A stretch of 64,000 nt of DNA. Source: Nitrosospira multiformis (GTDB lineage Bacteria; Pseudomonadota; Gammaproteobacteria; Burkholderiales; Nitrosomonadaceae). The stretch covers positions 186,001 to 250,000 of the forward strand of contig NZ_FOCT01000002.1 in assembly GCF_900110185.1 (NCBI RefSeq), in the 5' to 3' direction. The position numbers and the translations under genes were made by a program. The notes beneath the pieces are model-generated. The model had not been told where the DNA came from. It saw only the letters and a program-made list of their open reading frames with translations, and ran no database searches. Below are positions 16,312 to 26,941 of the stretch, piece after piece (the stretch's first letter is position 1; each line of letters begins with the position of its first letter).

Positions 16312-16635
16312 TGAGAAGCCTCGAAAATTATTGAGGAGCTCTTCCTGGAGAGTCAATCGATCAGTTTCAATATCGGTCAGTTTCAATATAGCATTCAATT
16401 TCGCTATTGCACGCGTTCCGGAAACCCTTTATATTTGGGACATGCGCCTCGCAAACTTCGTTCAGTCCATTCCATTCTGCCTTCAGCCTCGCCTGCAGCT
16501 TCTTGCAAGACCGCTGCTGCGCCTCGCGCGCTAATTACCGATCTCCCTCAAGTCTTTACCAGTTTTTATCGATGGAATCCGTTTCTGGATTCCCTATCAG
16601 AGTTCGAGTATTCTTTCTGAAAAACGGAGAAACAA

Positions 16636-18168
16636 TTGAAAGACCATCTCATCATTTTTGATACCACTTTGCGTGACGGCGAGCAAAGTCCGGGTGCCTC
16701 CATGACGAGGGAGGAGAAAGTGCGGATCGCTCGACAACTCGAACGAATGCGGGTTGATGTCATTGAAGCGGGTTTTCCAGCTGCCTCGAATGGCGATTTC
16801 GAAGCGGTAAAAGCCGTAGCGGCTGCGGTCAAGGGCAGTACCATATGCGGTCTTGCACGCGCAATCGAAGGCGATATCAGGCGTGCAGGCGAAGCACTGC
16901 AGGGAGCCAATTCGGCGCGCATCCATACCTTTATCGCCACCTCACCCATTCACATGGAAAAGAAACTGCGGATGTCCCCGGATCAGGTGGTGGAGCAGGC
17001 GGTGAAAGCGGTGAAGTGGGCCCGCCAATACACCAATGACGTCGAATTCTCCCCTGAGGATGCAGGGCGCTCTGACATCACCTTTCTTTGCCGCGTGCTC
17101 GAAGCGGTCATCGATGCGGGAGCAGGAACTGTGAATATTCCCGATACGGTGGGCTATACCATGCCCCAGCAATTCGGGGAACTCATTCGTACCCTCCGCG
17201 AGAGGATTCCCAATTCGGATAAAGTCGTATTCTCGGTGCACTGCCATAATGATCTTGGACTGGCGGTGGCCAATTCGTTATCGGCAGTGATGAACGGAGC
17301 GCGCCAGGTCGAATGCACGGTAAACGGACTGGGCGAGCGCGCGGGCAATGCTTCCCTGGAGGAGATCGTCATGGCTGTGCGCACCCGCCAGGATTTCTTT
17401 CCTTGTGATACCCGCATCGATGCCGTCCATATTGTGCCCGCAAGCAAGCTGGTTTCGGGCATTACCGGGTTTCCGGTACAGCCGAACAAGGCAATTGTGG
17501 GCGCAAATGCATTCGCACACGAATCCGGAATACATCAGGACGGCGTATTGAAACACCGCGAAACATACGAAATCATGCGAGCGGAGGATGTGGGCTGGGG
17601 GGCAAACAAATTGCTGCTGGGCAAGCATTCGGGACGCAACGCCTTCCGCAGTCGACTGGCAGAGCTCGGGATCGAGCTGGAATCGGAAGAAATCCTTAAT
17701 GCCACCTTCATGCGCTTCAAGGAGCTTGCAGACAAGAAGCATGATATTTTCGATGAAGACCTGCATGCCCTGGTGTCCGATGACGCCGCCGCCTTGCAGG
17801 AGCATTATAAGCTCCTCTCACTGACAGCGCACAGCGAAACCGGTGAAACTCCCCATGCCAGTATAGTAATCGGTGAAGAAGGCAGGGAATCCCGTGCGGA
17901 GTCGGATGGAAGCGGACCGGTCGACGCCACTTTCCGCGCCATCGAAAAGATACTGAACAGCGGCGTGGAACTGCAGCTCTACTCCGTCAATGCGATCACC
18001 AGCGGTACCGATTCCCAGGGCGAGGTCACGGTCCGACTGCAGAAGTCGGGCCGTATCGTCAATGGTAATGGCGCTGATACGGACATTGTCGTCGCCTCCG
18101 CCAAGGCGTATCTCAGCGCTCTGAACAAGCTGCACAGCAAGCTGGAGCGGGCACACCCGCAAGTGTAG
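16636..18168 (+). CDS. leuA: 2-isopropylmalate synthase
   Basis: Condenses 2-oxoisovalerate with acetyl-CoA, the first committed step of leucine synthesis. The TIM-barrel N-terminus has [15 protein letters not shown] (catalytic Arg and metal Asp), [14 protein letters not shown] with the metal-binding His pair, [14 protein letters not shown], and the C-terminal LeuA allosteric domain (about 390-510) that senses leucine. Length of 510 is normal. It starts at TTG 16636 with ACGGAGA just upstream; the N-terminus [17 protein letters not shown] fits homologues. The 320-bp divergent gap from the Sco gene holds its promoter; no clear leucine-rich leader peptide was seen. Confidence 0.96.
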   Translation: MKDHLIIFDTTLRDGEQSPGASMTREEKVRIARQLERMRVDVIEAGFPAASNGDFEAVKAVAAAVKGSTICGLARAIEGDIRRAGEALQGANSARIHTFIATSPIHMEKKLRMSPDQVVEQAVKAVKWARQYTNDVEFSPEDAGRSDITFLCRVLEAVIDAGAGTVNIPDTVGYTMPQQFGELIRTLRERIPNSDKVVFSVHCHNDLGLAVANSLSAVMNGARQVECTVNGLGERAGNASLEEIVMAVRTRQDFFPCDTRIDAVHIVPASKLVSGITGFPVQPNKAIVGANAFAHESGIHQDGVLKHRETYEIMRAEDVGWGANKLLLGKHSGRNAFRSRLAELGIELESEEILNATFMRFKELADKKHDIFDEDLHALVSDDAAALQEHYKLLSLTAHSETGETPHASIVIGEEGRESRAESDGSGPVDATFRAIEKILNSGVELQLYSVNAITSGTDSQGEVTVRLQKSGRIVNGNGADTDIVVASAKAYLSALNKLHSKLERAHPQV

Positions 18169-18275
18169 AAATCTTGAAGAACGCGGCAGGACAAACGGGG
18201 ACTGTCTGTCCTGCCTCCAAAATGGGGCTGCGCGTGGAGCTTTTCTCTCAATCCTCACGACCCGTCGCGAAAGTA

Positions 18276-19514
18276 ATGAAATCCGTACGCCCCGTCGATT
18301 TCCTGCACTATGTCCTTGTGCGCTTTTTCCAGCACAACTGCACCCAGATTGCGGGCAGTCTTACCTTCACCACCTTGCTTTCGTTGGTACCGCTGCTCGC
18401 GATCGGGTTATCGGTAGTAGCGGCATTTCCCGCATTCGCTGAATTCTCGGACCGGATAAAGGAATTCATTCTCACCACCATGGTGCCGGAAGCAGCGAAC
18501 AAAGTCATCTCCGTGTATATGCAGCAATTCGCTGACAATGCGGCCAAGCTGACCGCCATCGGCATCGCCTTCCTGGGCGTAACCGCACTTGCGCTCATGC
18601 TCACAATAGACGAGGCGCTCAACAGCATCTGGCGAGTATCCCGGCTACGTCCGCTCCTGCATCGCCTCCTGATATATTGGTCCGTTCTGACGATTGGCCC
18701 TTTATTCATCGGCGCGAGCCTGTCGCTTACGTCCTGGCTCATGACCGCCTCCATGGGATTTACCCGTGATATCCCGGGTGGGGACATCATGCTTTTGCGG
18801 TTGGGCCCGCTCGTGCTGACGAGTATTGCCTTTTCAACTTCCTATCTCATCGTGCCGAATCGCCAGGTAGCATGGCAGCACGCGATAGCGGGTGGGGTGG
18901 CTGCGGCGATAGGATTCGAGATAATGAAGGAAGGCTTTGCGTTCTACATCACCTGGTTCCCGACTTATCAGGCAGTATACGGCACCTTTGCGACTATTCC
19001 CATTTTCCTGCTGTGGCTTTATCTTTCATGGTTGATGGTGCTGCTCGGAGCAGTTATTGCCGCATCCCTTTCAAGCTGGCGTTTCCGCGAGTGGCGCGAT
19101 GACCCCAACGCCAGGGGTAAGCAGTTTTTTGATGCATTGCGTTTATTGGGGATACTTGGAGAGGCGCTGAAAGCAGGCAAAGTTGAAACCGCCTCCAGCT
19201 TGCAGCAGCAGTTGATGCTAAGTCCCGAAGAAGTAGAGCGGATACTGGAGCTCATGGTGAAAGCCAATTTCGTGCGACAGGTTCAGGGGGGAGGATGGGT
19301 TCAAATACTCGATCCCGCCGAGATCCGCATTGCCGATGTCTACCGCCTGTTTGCGTTTCGTCCCGAAGCACTACGGGGTACAGCAGGGGGCGATACCAGG
19401 CTGGAACACCTGCTCGATGATATTGCTGTGGGGATCGATGAGAAAATGAGCCTTCCGCTGTCGCAACTTTTTGCTTCCGCGGAACCGGAACCACCCGCAG
19501 AAATGTCAGCTTAG
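18276..19514 (+). CDS. YihY-family inner membrane protein (formerly 'ribonuclease BN')
   Basis: An inner-membrane protein with about six helices in the N-terminal 270 residues and a soluble C-terminal domain of about 130 residues. Conserved YihY signatures include TQIAGSLTFTTLLSLVPLLA, TIDEALNSIWR and GFAFYITWFPTYQAVYGTFA. The family was once wrongly called RNase BN and its biochemical role is not settled. The C-terminal part (LQQQLMLSPEEVERILELM) looks like a winged-helix fold, a common extension in betaproteobacteria. The start is uncertain: ATG 18276 gives a normal N-terminus, ATG 18222 and TTG 18174 are alternatives in the same frame. It follows leuA closely on the same strand and may be read through from it. 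Confidence 0.85.
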   Translation: MKSVRPVDFLHYVLVRFFQHNCTQIAGSLTFTTLLSLVPLLAIGLSVVAAFPAFAEFSDRIKEFILTTMVPEAANKVISVYMQQFADNAAKLTAIGIAFLGVTALALMLTIDEALNSIWRVSRLRPLLHRLLIYWSVLTIGPLFIGASLSLTSWLMTASMGFTRDIPGGDIMLLRLGPLVLTSIAFSTSYLIVPNRQVAWQHAIAGGVAAAIGFEIMKEGFAFYITWFPTYQAVYGTFATIPIFLLWLYLSWLMVLLGAVIAASLSSWRFREWRDDPNARGKQFFDALRLLGILGEALKAGKVETASSLQQQLMLSPEEVERILELMVKANFVRQVQGGGWVQILDPAEIRIADVYRLFAFRPEALRGTAGGDTRLEHLLDDIAVGIDEKMSLPLSQLFASAEPEPPAEMSA

Positions 19515-19540
19515 CAAAGGTTGGAGGAGTTGTTGGAAAA

Positions 19541-20083
19541 ATGAAACGACGTCATATGAAACGATGCCATTTGAGTATTCTGCTTTACCGGTTCTGTTTA
19601 TGCGTCATGCTTTCAGCAGTACCGGTTGCACAAACCTATGGTTTTACCTTTACCGATCATACCGGAAAGAAACTGTCCCTTTCCGATTTCAAGGGGAAAT
19701 GGGTGCTGGTAAATTTCTGGGCCACATGGTGTCCCCCATGTCTGAAGGAAATTCCTGATCTTGTCTCCCTCTACGAAAGTCGGAAAAAAGACATAATGGT
19801 GATCGGCGTGGCGATGGATTATCGCAACCCGGACGTTGTGCTCAAGCATGCGAAACGACTTTCAGTGACCTACCCGATCGTGTTGGGCGACCAGGAACTG
19901 GCACGCCAAGTCGGCCCGGTATCCATGCTGCCGACTACCTATGTTTTCGATCCCGAAGGCAAGCCGGCAGTTTATAAAATCGGGATCGTGTCCCGCGAAG
20001 CGTTGGAAGAATTCATGCGTGAGAATTCGAACAAGATTCCGAATTCCCAGCCTGCTGGAAAAGCGCAGCAAAAAGGACGTTAG
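19541..20083 (+). CDS. Secreted TlpA/ResA-like thioredoxin
   Basis: A periplasmic, membrane-tethered or exported thiol-disulfide oxidoreductase. A basic N-terminus with one hydrophobic segment (residues about 10-33) leads into a thioredoxin fold with NFWATWCPPCLKEIPDL (WCPPC active site near residue 67) and the cis-proline region VSMLPTTYVFDPEG. TlpA/ResA proteins typically reduce apocytochrome c heme sites or copper-centre cysteines, which would suit the many c-type cytochromes here. It lies 26 bp after the YihY gene with TTGGAGGAG upstream. The stop codon falls in a short tandem repeat (GGACGTTAG twice). Confidence 0.9.
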   Translation: MKRRHMKRCHLSILLYRFCLCVMLSAVPVAQTYGFTFTDHTGKKLSLSDFKGKWVLVNFWATWCPPCLKEIPDLVSLYESRKKDIMVIGVAMDYRNPDVVLKHAKRLSVTYPIVLGDQELARQVGPVSMLPTTYVFDPEGKPAVYKIGIVSREALEEFMRENSNKIPNSQPAGKAQQKGR

Positions 20084-20210
20084 AGGACGTTAGCGGTTGA
20101 GTCTCTGCGAGGGCAATGATTCCTCAGCCTTGTTCTCCTCGGAGCAGCCTACAGCCTACAGTCGGGCTATTGAGCGCCAATCAGGTCGGCAAACTGAGAA
20201 GGTTCTGTCA

Positions 20211-21920
20211 TCAACCCCCGGCTAATTTTGATTTTATAAAATCTGCAATCTCAGGAAGCGGAACGACCACGGACTTTTCCTCGCGCCGCCCCCGGTACTC
20301 GGCATTTCCTTCCTTCAAGCCTCGCTCGCCGACGACAACCCGGTGAGGAATACCGATCAGTTCCATATCGGCGAACATGACACCGGGACGGTCATCCCGG
20401 TCGTCGAGCAGAACTTCGATGCCGGCGCTGGAAAGCGCCGCGTATAGTTTCTCCGCCTCAGCCCTCACTTCTGCATTCTTCTTCAACCCGATCGGAATGA
20501 TGACTACCTGGAATGGCGCCATTGCCGCGGGAAATATAATGCCGCGTTCATCATGGTTCTGCTCGATGGCGGCTGCCACAATACGTGAAACCCCGATCCC
20601 GTAGCAGCCCATTTCCATGGGGCGCGCTTGCCCGGATTCATCGAGATAATTGGCTTTCATCGCTTCCGAATACTTTGTGAGCAATTGGAAAATATGGCCG
20701 ACTTCTATGCCGCGGCAGATCTCCAGCTTGCCCTTTCCGTCCGGCGACAAATCACCGGAAACCACGTTGCGAATATCGAAAATATGATCCGGCTCTTGCA
20801 GATCACGCCCGAAATTGACGTTGACGAGGTGATAATCCTCTTCGTTGGCGCCACACACGAAATTACTCATGGCCGCTACGGTACGGTCTGCGATAACCGG
20901 AAGAGACAATCCGGTTGGGCCGATAAACCCGGGAAGACAACCTGTTTCAGTGCGAATTTCTTCCTCGCTGGCAAGCCGGAAATCGGAAAGAAAAGGAATC
21001 TTTCGAGCTTTTGTCTCGTTGAGATGGTGATCGCCACGCAGCAGCAAAAGATGCATTCCGCCATTGGCCATGACCGCCAGCGTTTTTACCGTCTGCTCGA
21101 TGGATACATCGAGAAAGGCGGCAACCTCTTCGCATGTCTTTTGCGCGATTGTTCGCACTTTCCGCATCTCGCCCCCCGCCGGCTCCCGCAGTACTGCTGG
21201 TGGCAGCGACTCGGCCATTTCAACGTTCGCTGCGTAATCGGAATCGGGACAAAAAGCGATGGCGTCTTCGCCGGAATCGGCCAGGACATGAAATTCGTGC
21301 GAACTGCTGCCACCAATCGCACCTGTATCGGCCTTGACCGGGCGGAACCTCAGCCCCAGGCGATCGAATATCCGGCAATAGGTCACATGCATCGCCTGAT
21401 AGGTCTCTTCCAGGCTATGGATATCGGTGTGGAACGAATAGGCATCTTTCATCACGAACTCGCGCGCGCGCATGACGCCGAAGCGGGGGCGAACCTCGTC
21501 GCGAAATTTGGTTTGTATCTGATAAAAATTGAGAGGTAACTGCCGGTAACTCTTGATTTCACGCCGTGCAATATCCGTAATGACCTCTTCATGGGTTGGA
21601 CCAAAACAGAAATCGCGCTCGTGTCTGTCTTTGATTTTCAGCATCTGGGGACCAAAGACCTCCCATCGCCCTGTTTCCCGCCATAGCTCCGCAGGCTGCA
21701 CAGCCGGCATCAGCAGTTCCAGTGCGCCCGCGGCATCCATTTCCTCCCGCACGATGTTTTCAACTTTGCGCAGAACCTTCAAGCCGAGCGGCATCCACGT
21801 GTAGAGACCGCTTCCCAGGCGCCGGATGAGACCAGCCCTCAGCATCAGCTTGTGACTGATCAATTCCGCTTCGGCGGGCGCTTCCTTGAGTGTCGAAATA
21901 AAAAAACCTGATGCTCGCAT
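20211..21920 (-). CDS. proS: Prolyl-tRNA synthetase
   Basis: Charges tRNA-Pro in the cytoplasm. The 569-residue product is of the bacterial type, with class II motif 1 region near [17 protein letters not shown], motif 2 [18 protein letters not shown], an inserted YbaK-like editing domain (about residues 225-385, including [21 protein letters not shown]), motif 3 [13 protein letters not shown] and a C-terminal anticodon-binding domain. The start [15 protein letters not shown] is typical. It is convergent with the thioredoxin gene (127 bp apart) and divergent from rppH, an arrangement often seen in betaproteobacteria. Confidence 0.97.
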   Translation of the reverse strand: MRASGFFISTLKEAPAEAELISHKLMLRAGLIRRLGSGLYTWMPLGLKVLRKVENIVREEMDAAGALELLMPAVQPAELWRETGRWEVFGPQMLKIKDRHERDFCFGPTHEEVITDIARREIKSYRQLPLNFYQIQTKFRDEVRPRFGVMRAREFVMKDAYSFHTDIHSLEETYQAMHVTYCRIFDRLGLRFRPVKADTGAIGGSSSHEFHVLADSGEDAIAFCPDSDYAANVEMAESLPPAVLREPAGGEMRKVRTIAQKTCEEVAAFLDVSIEQTVKTLAVMANGGMHLLLLRGDHHLNETKARKIPFLSDFRLASEEEIRTETGCLPGFIGPTGLSLPVIADRTVAAMSNFVCGANEEDYHLVNVNFGRDLQEPDHIFDIRNVVSGDLSPDGKGKLEICRGIEVGHIFQLLTKYSEAMKANYLDESGQARPMEMGCYGIGVSRIVAAAIEQNHDERGIIFPAAMAPFQVVIIPIGLKKNAEVRAEAEKLYAALSSAGIEVLLDDRDDRPGVMFADMELIGIPHRVVVGERGLKEGNAEYRGRREEKSVVVPLPEIADFIKSKLAGG

Positions 21921-22122
21921 ATTCTGTCCATAACAAGTCCAATTTCCGATTTTACTCTGAAAAGCAGCGCAGGTTGGCTATGAGGAATCTGAAAAGCAAA
22001 GTGTTCAAACAATAATGCAGTTGCCACTCCTCCCGATGCCGCCCAACCAGCGACAGCTTTCAATCCGGCACGAAATGTGGAAAAATCTAATCCTATCGTG
22101 AAGGATCAAACGGGTGAATCAT

Positions 22123-22686
22123 ATGATCGACCGTAATGGATATCGCTCAAATGTAGGAATCATTCTACTCAATTCGAAGAACGAGGTTTTTTGGGGCAAA
22201 CGCATCAGACAGGATTCCTGGCAATTTCCTCAGGGAGGTATCAAGCCCGGCGAAAGTCCGGAACAAGCAATGTATCGTGAATTGACTGAAGAAGTAGGCT
22301 TGCGACCCTGGCACGTGCAAATCCTCGGCCGCACACGCGACTGGCTCCGATACGATGTACCTGCCCAATGGATTAAACGCGACTGGCGGGGAAATTACCG
22401 GGGGCAGAAACAGATCTGGTATCTGCTGCGCCTGCTAGGAAGTGATTGCGACGTTTCGCTCCACACCAGCGGACGTCCTGAATTTGACGCATGGCGGTGG
22501 AATCAGTACTGGGTAGAGTTGGAGTCGGTAGTCGAGTTTAAACGCCAGGTTTACCGCCAGGCACTCACGGAACTGGCACGTCTGCTGAATCGCCCACCTG
22601 TTCCCTTCGGGTACAGCGGATATGAAAAATACGACTATTCCGCCAGCGGGCCGCTTACAGGCAGCACCGCCAAGCAGTCTGAATAA
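22123..22686 (+). CDS. rppH: RNA pyrophosphohydrolase (Nudix)
   Basis: Removes pyrophosphate from the 5' end of triphosphorylated RNAs, triggering RNase E-dependent decay. The N-terminus [15 protein letters not shown] is the standard RppH start, so I use ATG 22123 rather than the GTG at 22114. The Nudix box (GGIKPGE...RELTEEVG, residues about 38-59) is complete, and WQFPQGGI precedes it. The C-terminal ~25 residues ([16 protein letters not shown]) are a variable tail. It is divergent from proS. Confidence 0.96.
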
Positions 22687-22949
22687 GCAATCGCATTGCA
22701 AAAGCGCGCTCGTTACATGTACCACCGCCACAGGTGCCGCTGCCGCCGCAACGGGAACTGATGCGTATCAGACAGCTGACAGCAAAGCTGCTAGTTGCCA
22801 CACACTGCCTTTAATATTGATATTGCGGCTATCGGATATACTCGCGAACAGTTGTGTTCATCCCCAGCTGGCGGATAGCCCTGCCCTCAGTTTTCCGATG
22901 TAGGCGTAACCGGCTGCGCCACTACAGCCGAGCTTTTTAGGAGATTAAG

Positions 22950-23957
22950 ATGATATTGCGGGCATTAATAACGTCGCTGCTAGCTGTTGGAACGATTGCC
23001 GCTCCGCCTGCCCTGGCCGCTGCCGGTGCCACCGACGAACCCATAAAACCGATCGAGGCAGCCAAGCCCAAGAATGAAAACAAGGTGGAACTGGGCAAAA
23101 TGCTTTTTTTCGATCCCCGTCTTTCCAAATCCGGCTTCATCTCGTGCAACTCCTGTCATAACCTGAGTATGGGTGGATCCGACAATCTCCCATCATCCAT
23201 TGGCCACAAATGGCATCAGGGTCCGATCAATTCGCCCACAGTACTGAATTCCAGCCTGAGTCTGGCCCAATTCTGGGACGGTCGCGCCAAGGACCTGAAA
23301 GATCAGGCAGGCGGTCCCATTGCCAATCCGGGGGAAATGGCATTCAGTCACGAATTGGCAGTGGGTGTCCTGCAATCCATTCCCCAGTACAGGGCGCGCT
23401 TCAAGCAGATATACAGTTCGGACAAGGTCGATATAGGCATGGTAACGGACGCGATCGCTGCCTTCGAAGAAACACTGGTAACGCCGGATTCCCGTTTCGA
23501 CAAATGGCTCAAAGGCGACAAGAACGCCATCAACAAGACGGAACTCGAAGGGTACAAACTGTTCAAGGACGCGGGCTGCACGGGTTGCCACAACGGAGCG
23601 GCCGTAGGCGGGGCATCGTTCCAGAAAATGGGCGTACTTGAACCCTATAAAACCCAGAGCAAGGCTGAAGGCCGTTTTGCCGTAACCGGCAAAGAGGAGG
23701 ATCGCCTGTTCTTCAAAGTGCCTACATTGCGAAACGTGGAACTGACCTATCCCTATTTCCATGACGGGGCCGCGGCAACCCTGGAAGACGCGGTAAATAC
23801 CATGGGCCGGATACAATTGGGACGTAATTTCACCAAGGACGAAAATGCCAAAATCGTGGCGTTCCTGAAGACGTTGAGCGGCAAGCAACCCCATCTCACC
23901 TTGCCTATTCTCCCTCCCTCGGGCAAGGATACACCCAGACCTCATCCGTTCGATTGA
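22950..23957 (+). CDS. Di-heme cytochrome c peroxidase (CcpA/MauG family)
   Basis: A periplasmic enzyme reducing H2O2 to water with electrons from cytochrome c. The signal peptide (residues 1-25, ending ALAAA) is followed by the peroxidatic heme site CNSCH (in GFISCNSCHNLSMGG) and the electron-transfer heme site CTGCH (in DAGCTGCHNGAAVGG). KVPTLRNVELTYPYFHDG is characteristic and contains a His ligand. Length of 335 fits bacterial CCPs. AGGAGA lies 5 bp before ATG 22950. In ammonia oxidisers such enzymes protect against peroxide and could draw on the same cytochrome pool as the oxidase cluster. Confidence 0.95.
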   Translation: MILRALITSLLAVGTIAAPPALAAAGATDEPIKPIEAAKPKNENKVELGKMLFFDPRLSKSGFISCNSCHNLSMGGSDNLPSSIGHKWHQGPINSPTVLNSSLSLAQFWDGRAKDLKDQAGGPIANPGEMAFSHELAVGVLQSIPQYRARFKQIYSSDKVDIGMVTDAIAAFEETLVTPDSRFDKWLKGDKNAINKTELEGYKLFKDAGCTGCHNGAAVGGASFQKMGVLEPYKTQSKAEGRFAVTGKEEDRLFFKVPTLRNVELTYPYFHDGAAATLEDAVNTMGRIQLGRNFTKDENAKIVAFLKTLSGKQPHLTLPILPPSGKDTPRPHPFD

Positions 23958-23996
23958 TCAGCGGGAGGTTCTGTTCATCGGCAGAGAAAACAAGGC

Positions 23997-24040
23997 TTGC
24001 ACTCTATCCGGGCTGTATGGCAGCGCCGGATGGAGTGCAG
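23997..24040. terminator. Long stem-loop after the peroxidase gene
   Basis: TGCACTCTATCCGG (23998-24011) pairs with CCGGATGGAGTGCA (24026-24039) with one G-U pair, and the inner GCTG/CAGC extends the structure. It is 40 bp past the peroxidase stop and lacks a T-tract. It may terminate transcription or stabilise the 3' end; a structured element in the hfq leader is another possibility, since hfq starts 175 bp further on. Confidence 0.5.
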
Positions 24041-24214
24041 CAATGGCATACCTGATAGTTGGCGGAATATTTATATTGGAAATAGGCGCAAACTGACCTA
24101 TAACTCTTTATACCTGCCCGATTCGACCTTCAGTCGACCTCAGCGGGAATATGGATTTACGCTTCAAAATCAAGTAGAGTTTATTTTTTGAATAATTAAA
24201 ACACGGAGTCACGT

Positions 24215-24460
24215 ATGAGCGCTAAAGGGCAATTGTTACAAGACCCGTTTCTGAATACCTTGCGGAAGGAACATATTCCGGTTTCGATTTATCTGGTAAA
24301 CGGAATCAAACTGCAGGGACACATCGATTCATTCGATCAGTATGTAGTGCTGTTGAAGAATACCGTCACCCAGATGGTCTACAAGCACGCAATTTCTACG
24401 GTAGTCCCCGCAAGAGCTGTCAACATTCCATTTGAGGCGCCCCCTATATCTGATGCTTGA
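24215..24460 (+). CDS. hfq: RNA chaperone Hfq
   Basis: A hexameric RNA-binding protein that promotes sRNA-mRNA pairing. The 81-residue product carries Sm1 ([20 protein letters not shown]) and Sm2 ([12 protein letters not shown]) with the invariant [13 protein letters not shown]-terminus that forms the proximal face, including Gln8. The C-terminal tail is short, as in other betaproteobacteria. It starts a conserved operon with hflX, overlapping it by eight bases. Confidence 0.98.
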   Translation: MSAKGQLLQDPFLNTLRKEHIPVSIYLVNGIKLQGHIDSFDQYVVLLKNTVTQMVYKHAISTVVPARAVNIPFEAPPISDA

Positions 24461-25637
24461 TTCCTCTAGTGGGAACGCGCCCGACACTCACGCCGCTGTT
24501 GATTCTGCTGTTCTGGTAAGTCTCGATCTAAATGACAGCGACTCTGCAGAAAATCTCGAAGAATTACGGCAACTGGCCGTCAGTGATCGCCTTGCAATTT
24601 CCGCTGTAGTGCTGGGGAAACGGCTTCGCCCGGATCCTGCGACTTTCGCAGGTAGCGGGAAAGTTGACGAAATAATGGGCGCAGTGGAGCAGACCGGCGC
24701 TTCGCTGGTTATTTTCAATCATGATCTTTCGCCTGCCCAGCAGCGTAACCTGGAGCAGCGACTCAGGCGGCGGGTCATTGATCGCACGAGCCTTATCCTG
24801 GACATTTTCGCACAGCGCGCAAAGAGTCACGAAGGCAAGTTGCAGGTGGAACTTGCCCAGCTCGAGCATCTGGCCACGCGGCTGGTGCGGGGCTGGACAC
24901 ACCTGGAGCGCCAGAAGGGCGGTATCGGTCTGCGCGGCCCTGGTGAAACACAGCTGGAAACCGATCGCCGCCTGCTCGGAAAACGTGTCAAGGTGCTGAA
25001 AGAAAAGCTCGCTAAATTCGAGCGCCAAAGAGCCCTGCAACGGCGCGCCAGGCAACGTGCGCAAGTGATGTCGGTTTCGTTGGTTGGTTATACCAATGCC
25101 GGCAAATCCACTCTTTTCAACAGACTCACTCGCGCTCACACCTATGTTGCTGACCAGTTGTTTGCAACCCTCGATGCCACCACCCGCAAGTTGTTTATTG
25201 CGGGTCGCGGGCCGCTCGTACTTTCCGACACGGTGGGCTTCATCCGGGACCTGCCGCACACGCTGGTGGCAGCATTCCGGGCGACACTGGAAGAAACGGT
25301 GCAAGCGGATTTGTTGCTCCACGTCGTGGATGCCAGCAGCTCCAATCGCAGCGAACAGATTGATGAAGTCAACAAGGTGCTGAAGGAAATCGGTGCTGAC
25401 CGCATTCCACAAATACTGATTCTGAACAAGGCAGATCTGATCGATTTGCCGGCAAGCTCTCCGGGTTACCAGCGGGACGAGTATGGTAGAATCGTACAAG
25501 TTCGATTGAGCGCCAAAACCGGTGAAGGGCTGGAATTTATTAATCTGGCATTATCCGAAGCACTCGGGGAGCGCGCGGCTTTACGAGAGCCCGATAATCA
25601 GTCGAAAGCCCGGGATATAACGAGCGGGTATCACTGA
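24453..25637 (+). CDS. hflX: GTPase HflX, ribosome-associated
   Basis: A GTPase that binds the large ribosomal subunit and splits stalled ribosomes under stress. The N-terminal HflX domain has [10 protein letters not shown] and the glycine-rich linker [17 protein letters not shown]; the G domain has G1 [10 protein letters not shown]3 DTVGF and G4 NKAD. I chose ATG 24453, which overlaps the end of hfq (ATGCTTGA), implying translational coupling; the frame is open upstream to TTG 24432. 394 residues, normal for the family. It is followed by hflK after about 100 bp. Confidence 0.95.
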   Translation: MLDSSSGNAPDTHAAVDSAVLVSLDLNDSDSAENLEELRQLAVSDRLAISAVVLGKRLRPDPATFAGSGKVDEIMGAVEQTGASLVIFNHDLSPAQQRNLEQRLRRRVIDRTSLILDIFAQRAKSHEGKLQVELAQLEHLATRLVRGWTHLERQKGGIGLRGPGETQLETDRRLLGKRVKVLKEKLAKFERQRALQRRARQRAQVMSVSLVGYTNAGKSTLFNRLTRAHTYVADQLFATLDATTRKLFIAGRGPLVLSDTVGFIRDLPHTLVAAFRATLEETVQADLLLHVVDASSSNRSEQIDEVNKVLKEIGADRIPQILILNKADLIDLPASSPGYQRDEYGRIVQVRLSAKTGEGLEFINLALSEALGERAALREPDNQSKARDITSGYH

Positions 25638-25741
25638 ATGTCGAATAATGCAGGAATTTTTGCTTTCCACAAATCTGGTTCGGGTTTTTTCACGGTAGAG
25701 TTTGATGGGCTGCTCCATTAAACAAAAAAATAGGAATCATC

Positions 25742-26941
25742 ATGGGATTAAATGATCCTCAGTGGGGAAGAAAAAAAGGCAATTCCGGTCCGCCCGATCT
25801 GGATCAGTTGTGGCGAAATTTTAACAAGAAGCTCAACAACCTGTTGAAGCGCAAGGGTGGAGGAAGGCACGACAGTTCAGGAGGTGGTGAAGGCGGTCCT
25901 CCGGCCGGTCCCAAAAAATACAGCGGCGGCGTCGGACTGCTTGCCGGATTGCTTCTGCTGTTGTGGATAGGAAGCGGATTTTATATCGTCAACGAGGGCC
26001 AGCGCGGGATCGTGTTGCGATTCGGAAAATATGTGGAGAGTACGCAGGCAGGCTTGCGCTGGCATCTGCCCTACCCTATCGAGGTCGTTGAACCCGTTAA
26101 CGTAAGCCAGGTGCGGACTGTTGAAATCGGCTATCGTAACAATGTCCGGAGCAAGGTGCTGAAGGAGTCGCTCATGTTGACCGACGACGAGAACATCATT
26201 GATATCCAGTTCGCCGTGCAATACATCCTGAAAAATCCGGAGGAGTTCCTGTTCACCAATCGTGACCCCGAAAATGCCGTGCTACAAGCAGCGGAAACCG
26301 CAATACGGGAAATCATCGGAAAGAGCAAGATGGACTTCGTGCTCTATGAAGGGCGTGAACAGGTGGCGGCAAAAGCCACAGAGCTGATGCAGGACATCCT
26401 TGACCGCTACAAGATCGGCATCGCCATCAGCAAGGTGACGATGCAGAATGCCCAACCGCCCGAACAGGTACAGGCTGCGTTCGATGATGCCGTCAAAGCC
26501 GGACAGGATAGGGAACGGCAGAAAAACGAAGGCCAGGCCTATGCGAATGATGTGATTCCGAAGGCCAAAGGTAATGCGGCCCGCCTCCTCGAAGAGGCTG
26601 AGGGGTACAAGCAACGGGTGATTGCGAGTTCCGAAGGTGAGGCGAGCCGCTTCAAGCAGGTTCTCGTTGAATACAGCAAGGCACCGGGTGTGACACGTGA
26701 CCGGCTTTATCTGGATATGATGGAACAGGTGCTTTCCAACACCAGCAAAATTATCGTGGACCAGAAAAATGGCAATAACCTGCTTTATCTGCCGTTGGAC
26801 AAGCTGATCCAGATGAGCGGACCTTCTTCCTCGTCTGGCACAATGCCGGAGGCACAGCCTGCGTCGCCGCCGGAACCTACGGCAGACGCCGCTACCCGCA
26901 CCCGGGAAGCATTTCGTGGCCGCGAACGGGAGACAAGATAA
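25742..26941 (+). CDS. hflK: HflK, membrane protease modulator (SPFH/band 7)
   Basis: Forms with HflC a large periplasm-facing cage around the FtsH protease and modulates its action on membrane proteins. The N-terminus is glycine-rich and hydrophilic (MGLNDPQWGRKKG...), followed by a single membrane helix (about residues 65-82), the SPFH domain (GFYIVNEGQRGIVLRFGKY onward) and a long helical region. The C-terminal tail is Pro/Ser-rich. AGGAATC precedes ATG 25742. The stop codon directly abuts the hflC start codon. Confidence 0.96.
   Translation: MGLNDPQWGRKKGNSGPPDLDQLWRNFNKKLNNLLKRKGGGRHDSSGGGEGGPPAGPKKYSGGVGLLAGLLLLLWIGSGFYIVNEGQRGIVLRFGKYVESTQAGLRWHLPYPIEVVEPVNVSQVRTVEIGYRNNVRSKVLKESLMLTDDENIIDIQFAVQYILKNPEEFLFTNRDPENAVLQAAETAIREIIGKSKMDFVLYEGREQVAAKATELMQDILDRYKIGIAISKVTMQNAQPPEQVQAAFDDAVKAGQDRERQKNEGQAYANDVIPKAKGNAARLLEEAEGYKQRVIASSEGEASRFKQVLVEYSKAPGVTRDRLYLDMMEQVLSNTSKIIVDQKNGNNLLYLPLDKLIQMSGPSSSSGTMPEAQPASPPEPTADAATRTREAFRGRERETR

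Noticed and set aside
20628..21539. 303-residue plus-strand open frame
   Set aside because: Antisense shadow of proS; no ribosome binding site and no family resemblance.
24564..25499. 311-residue minus-strand open frame
   Set aside because: Antisense to hflX, whose GTPase motifs are complete.
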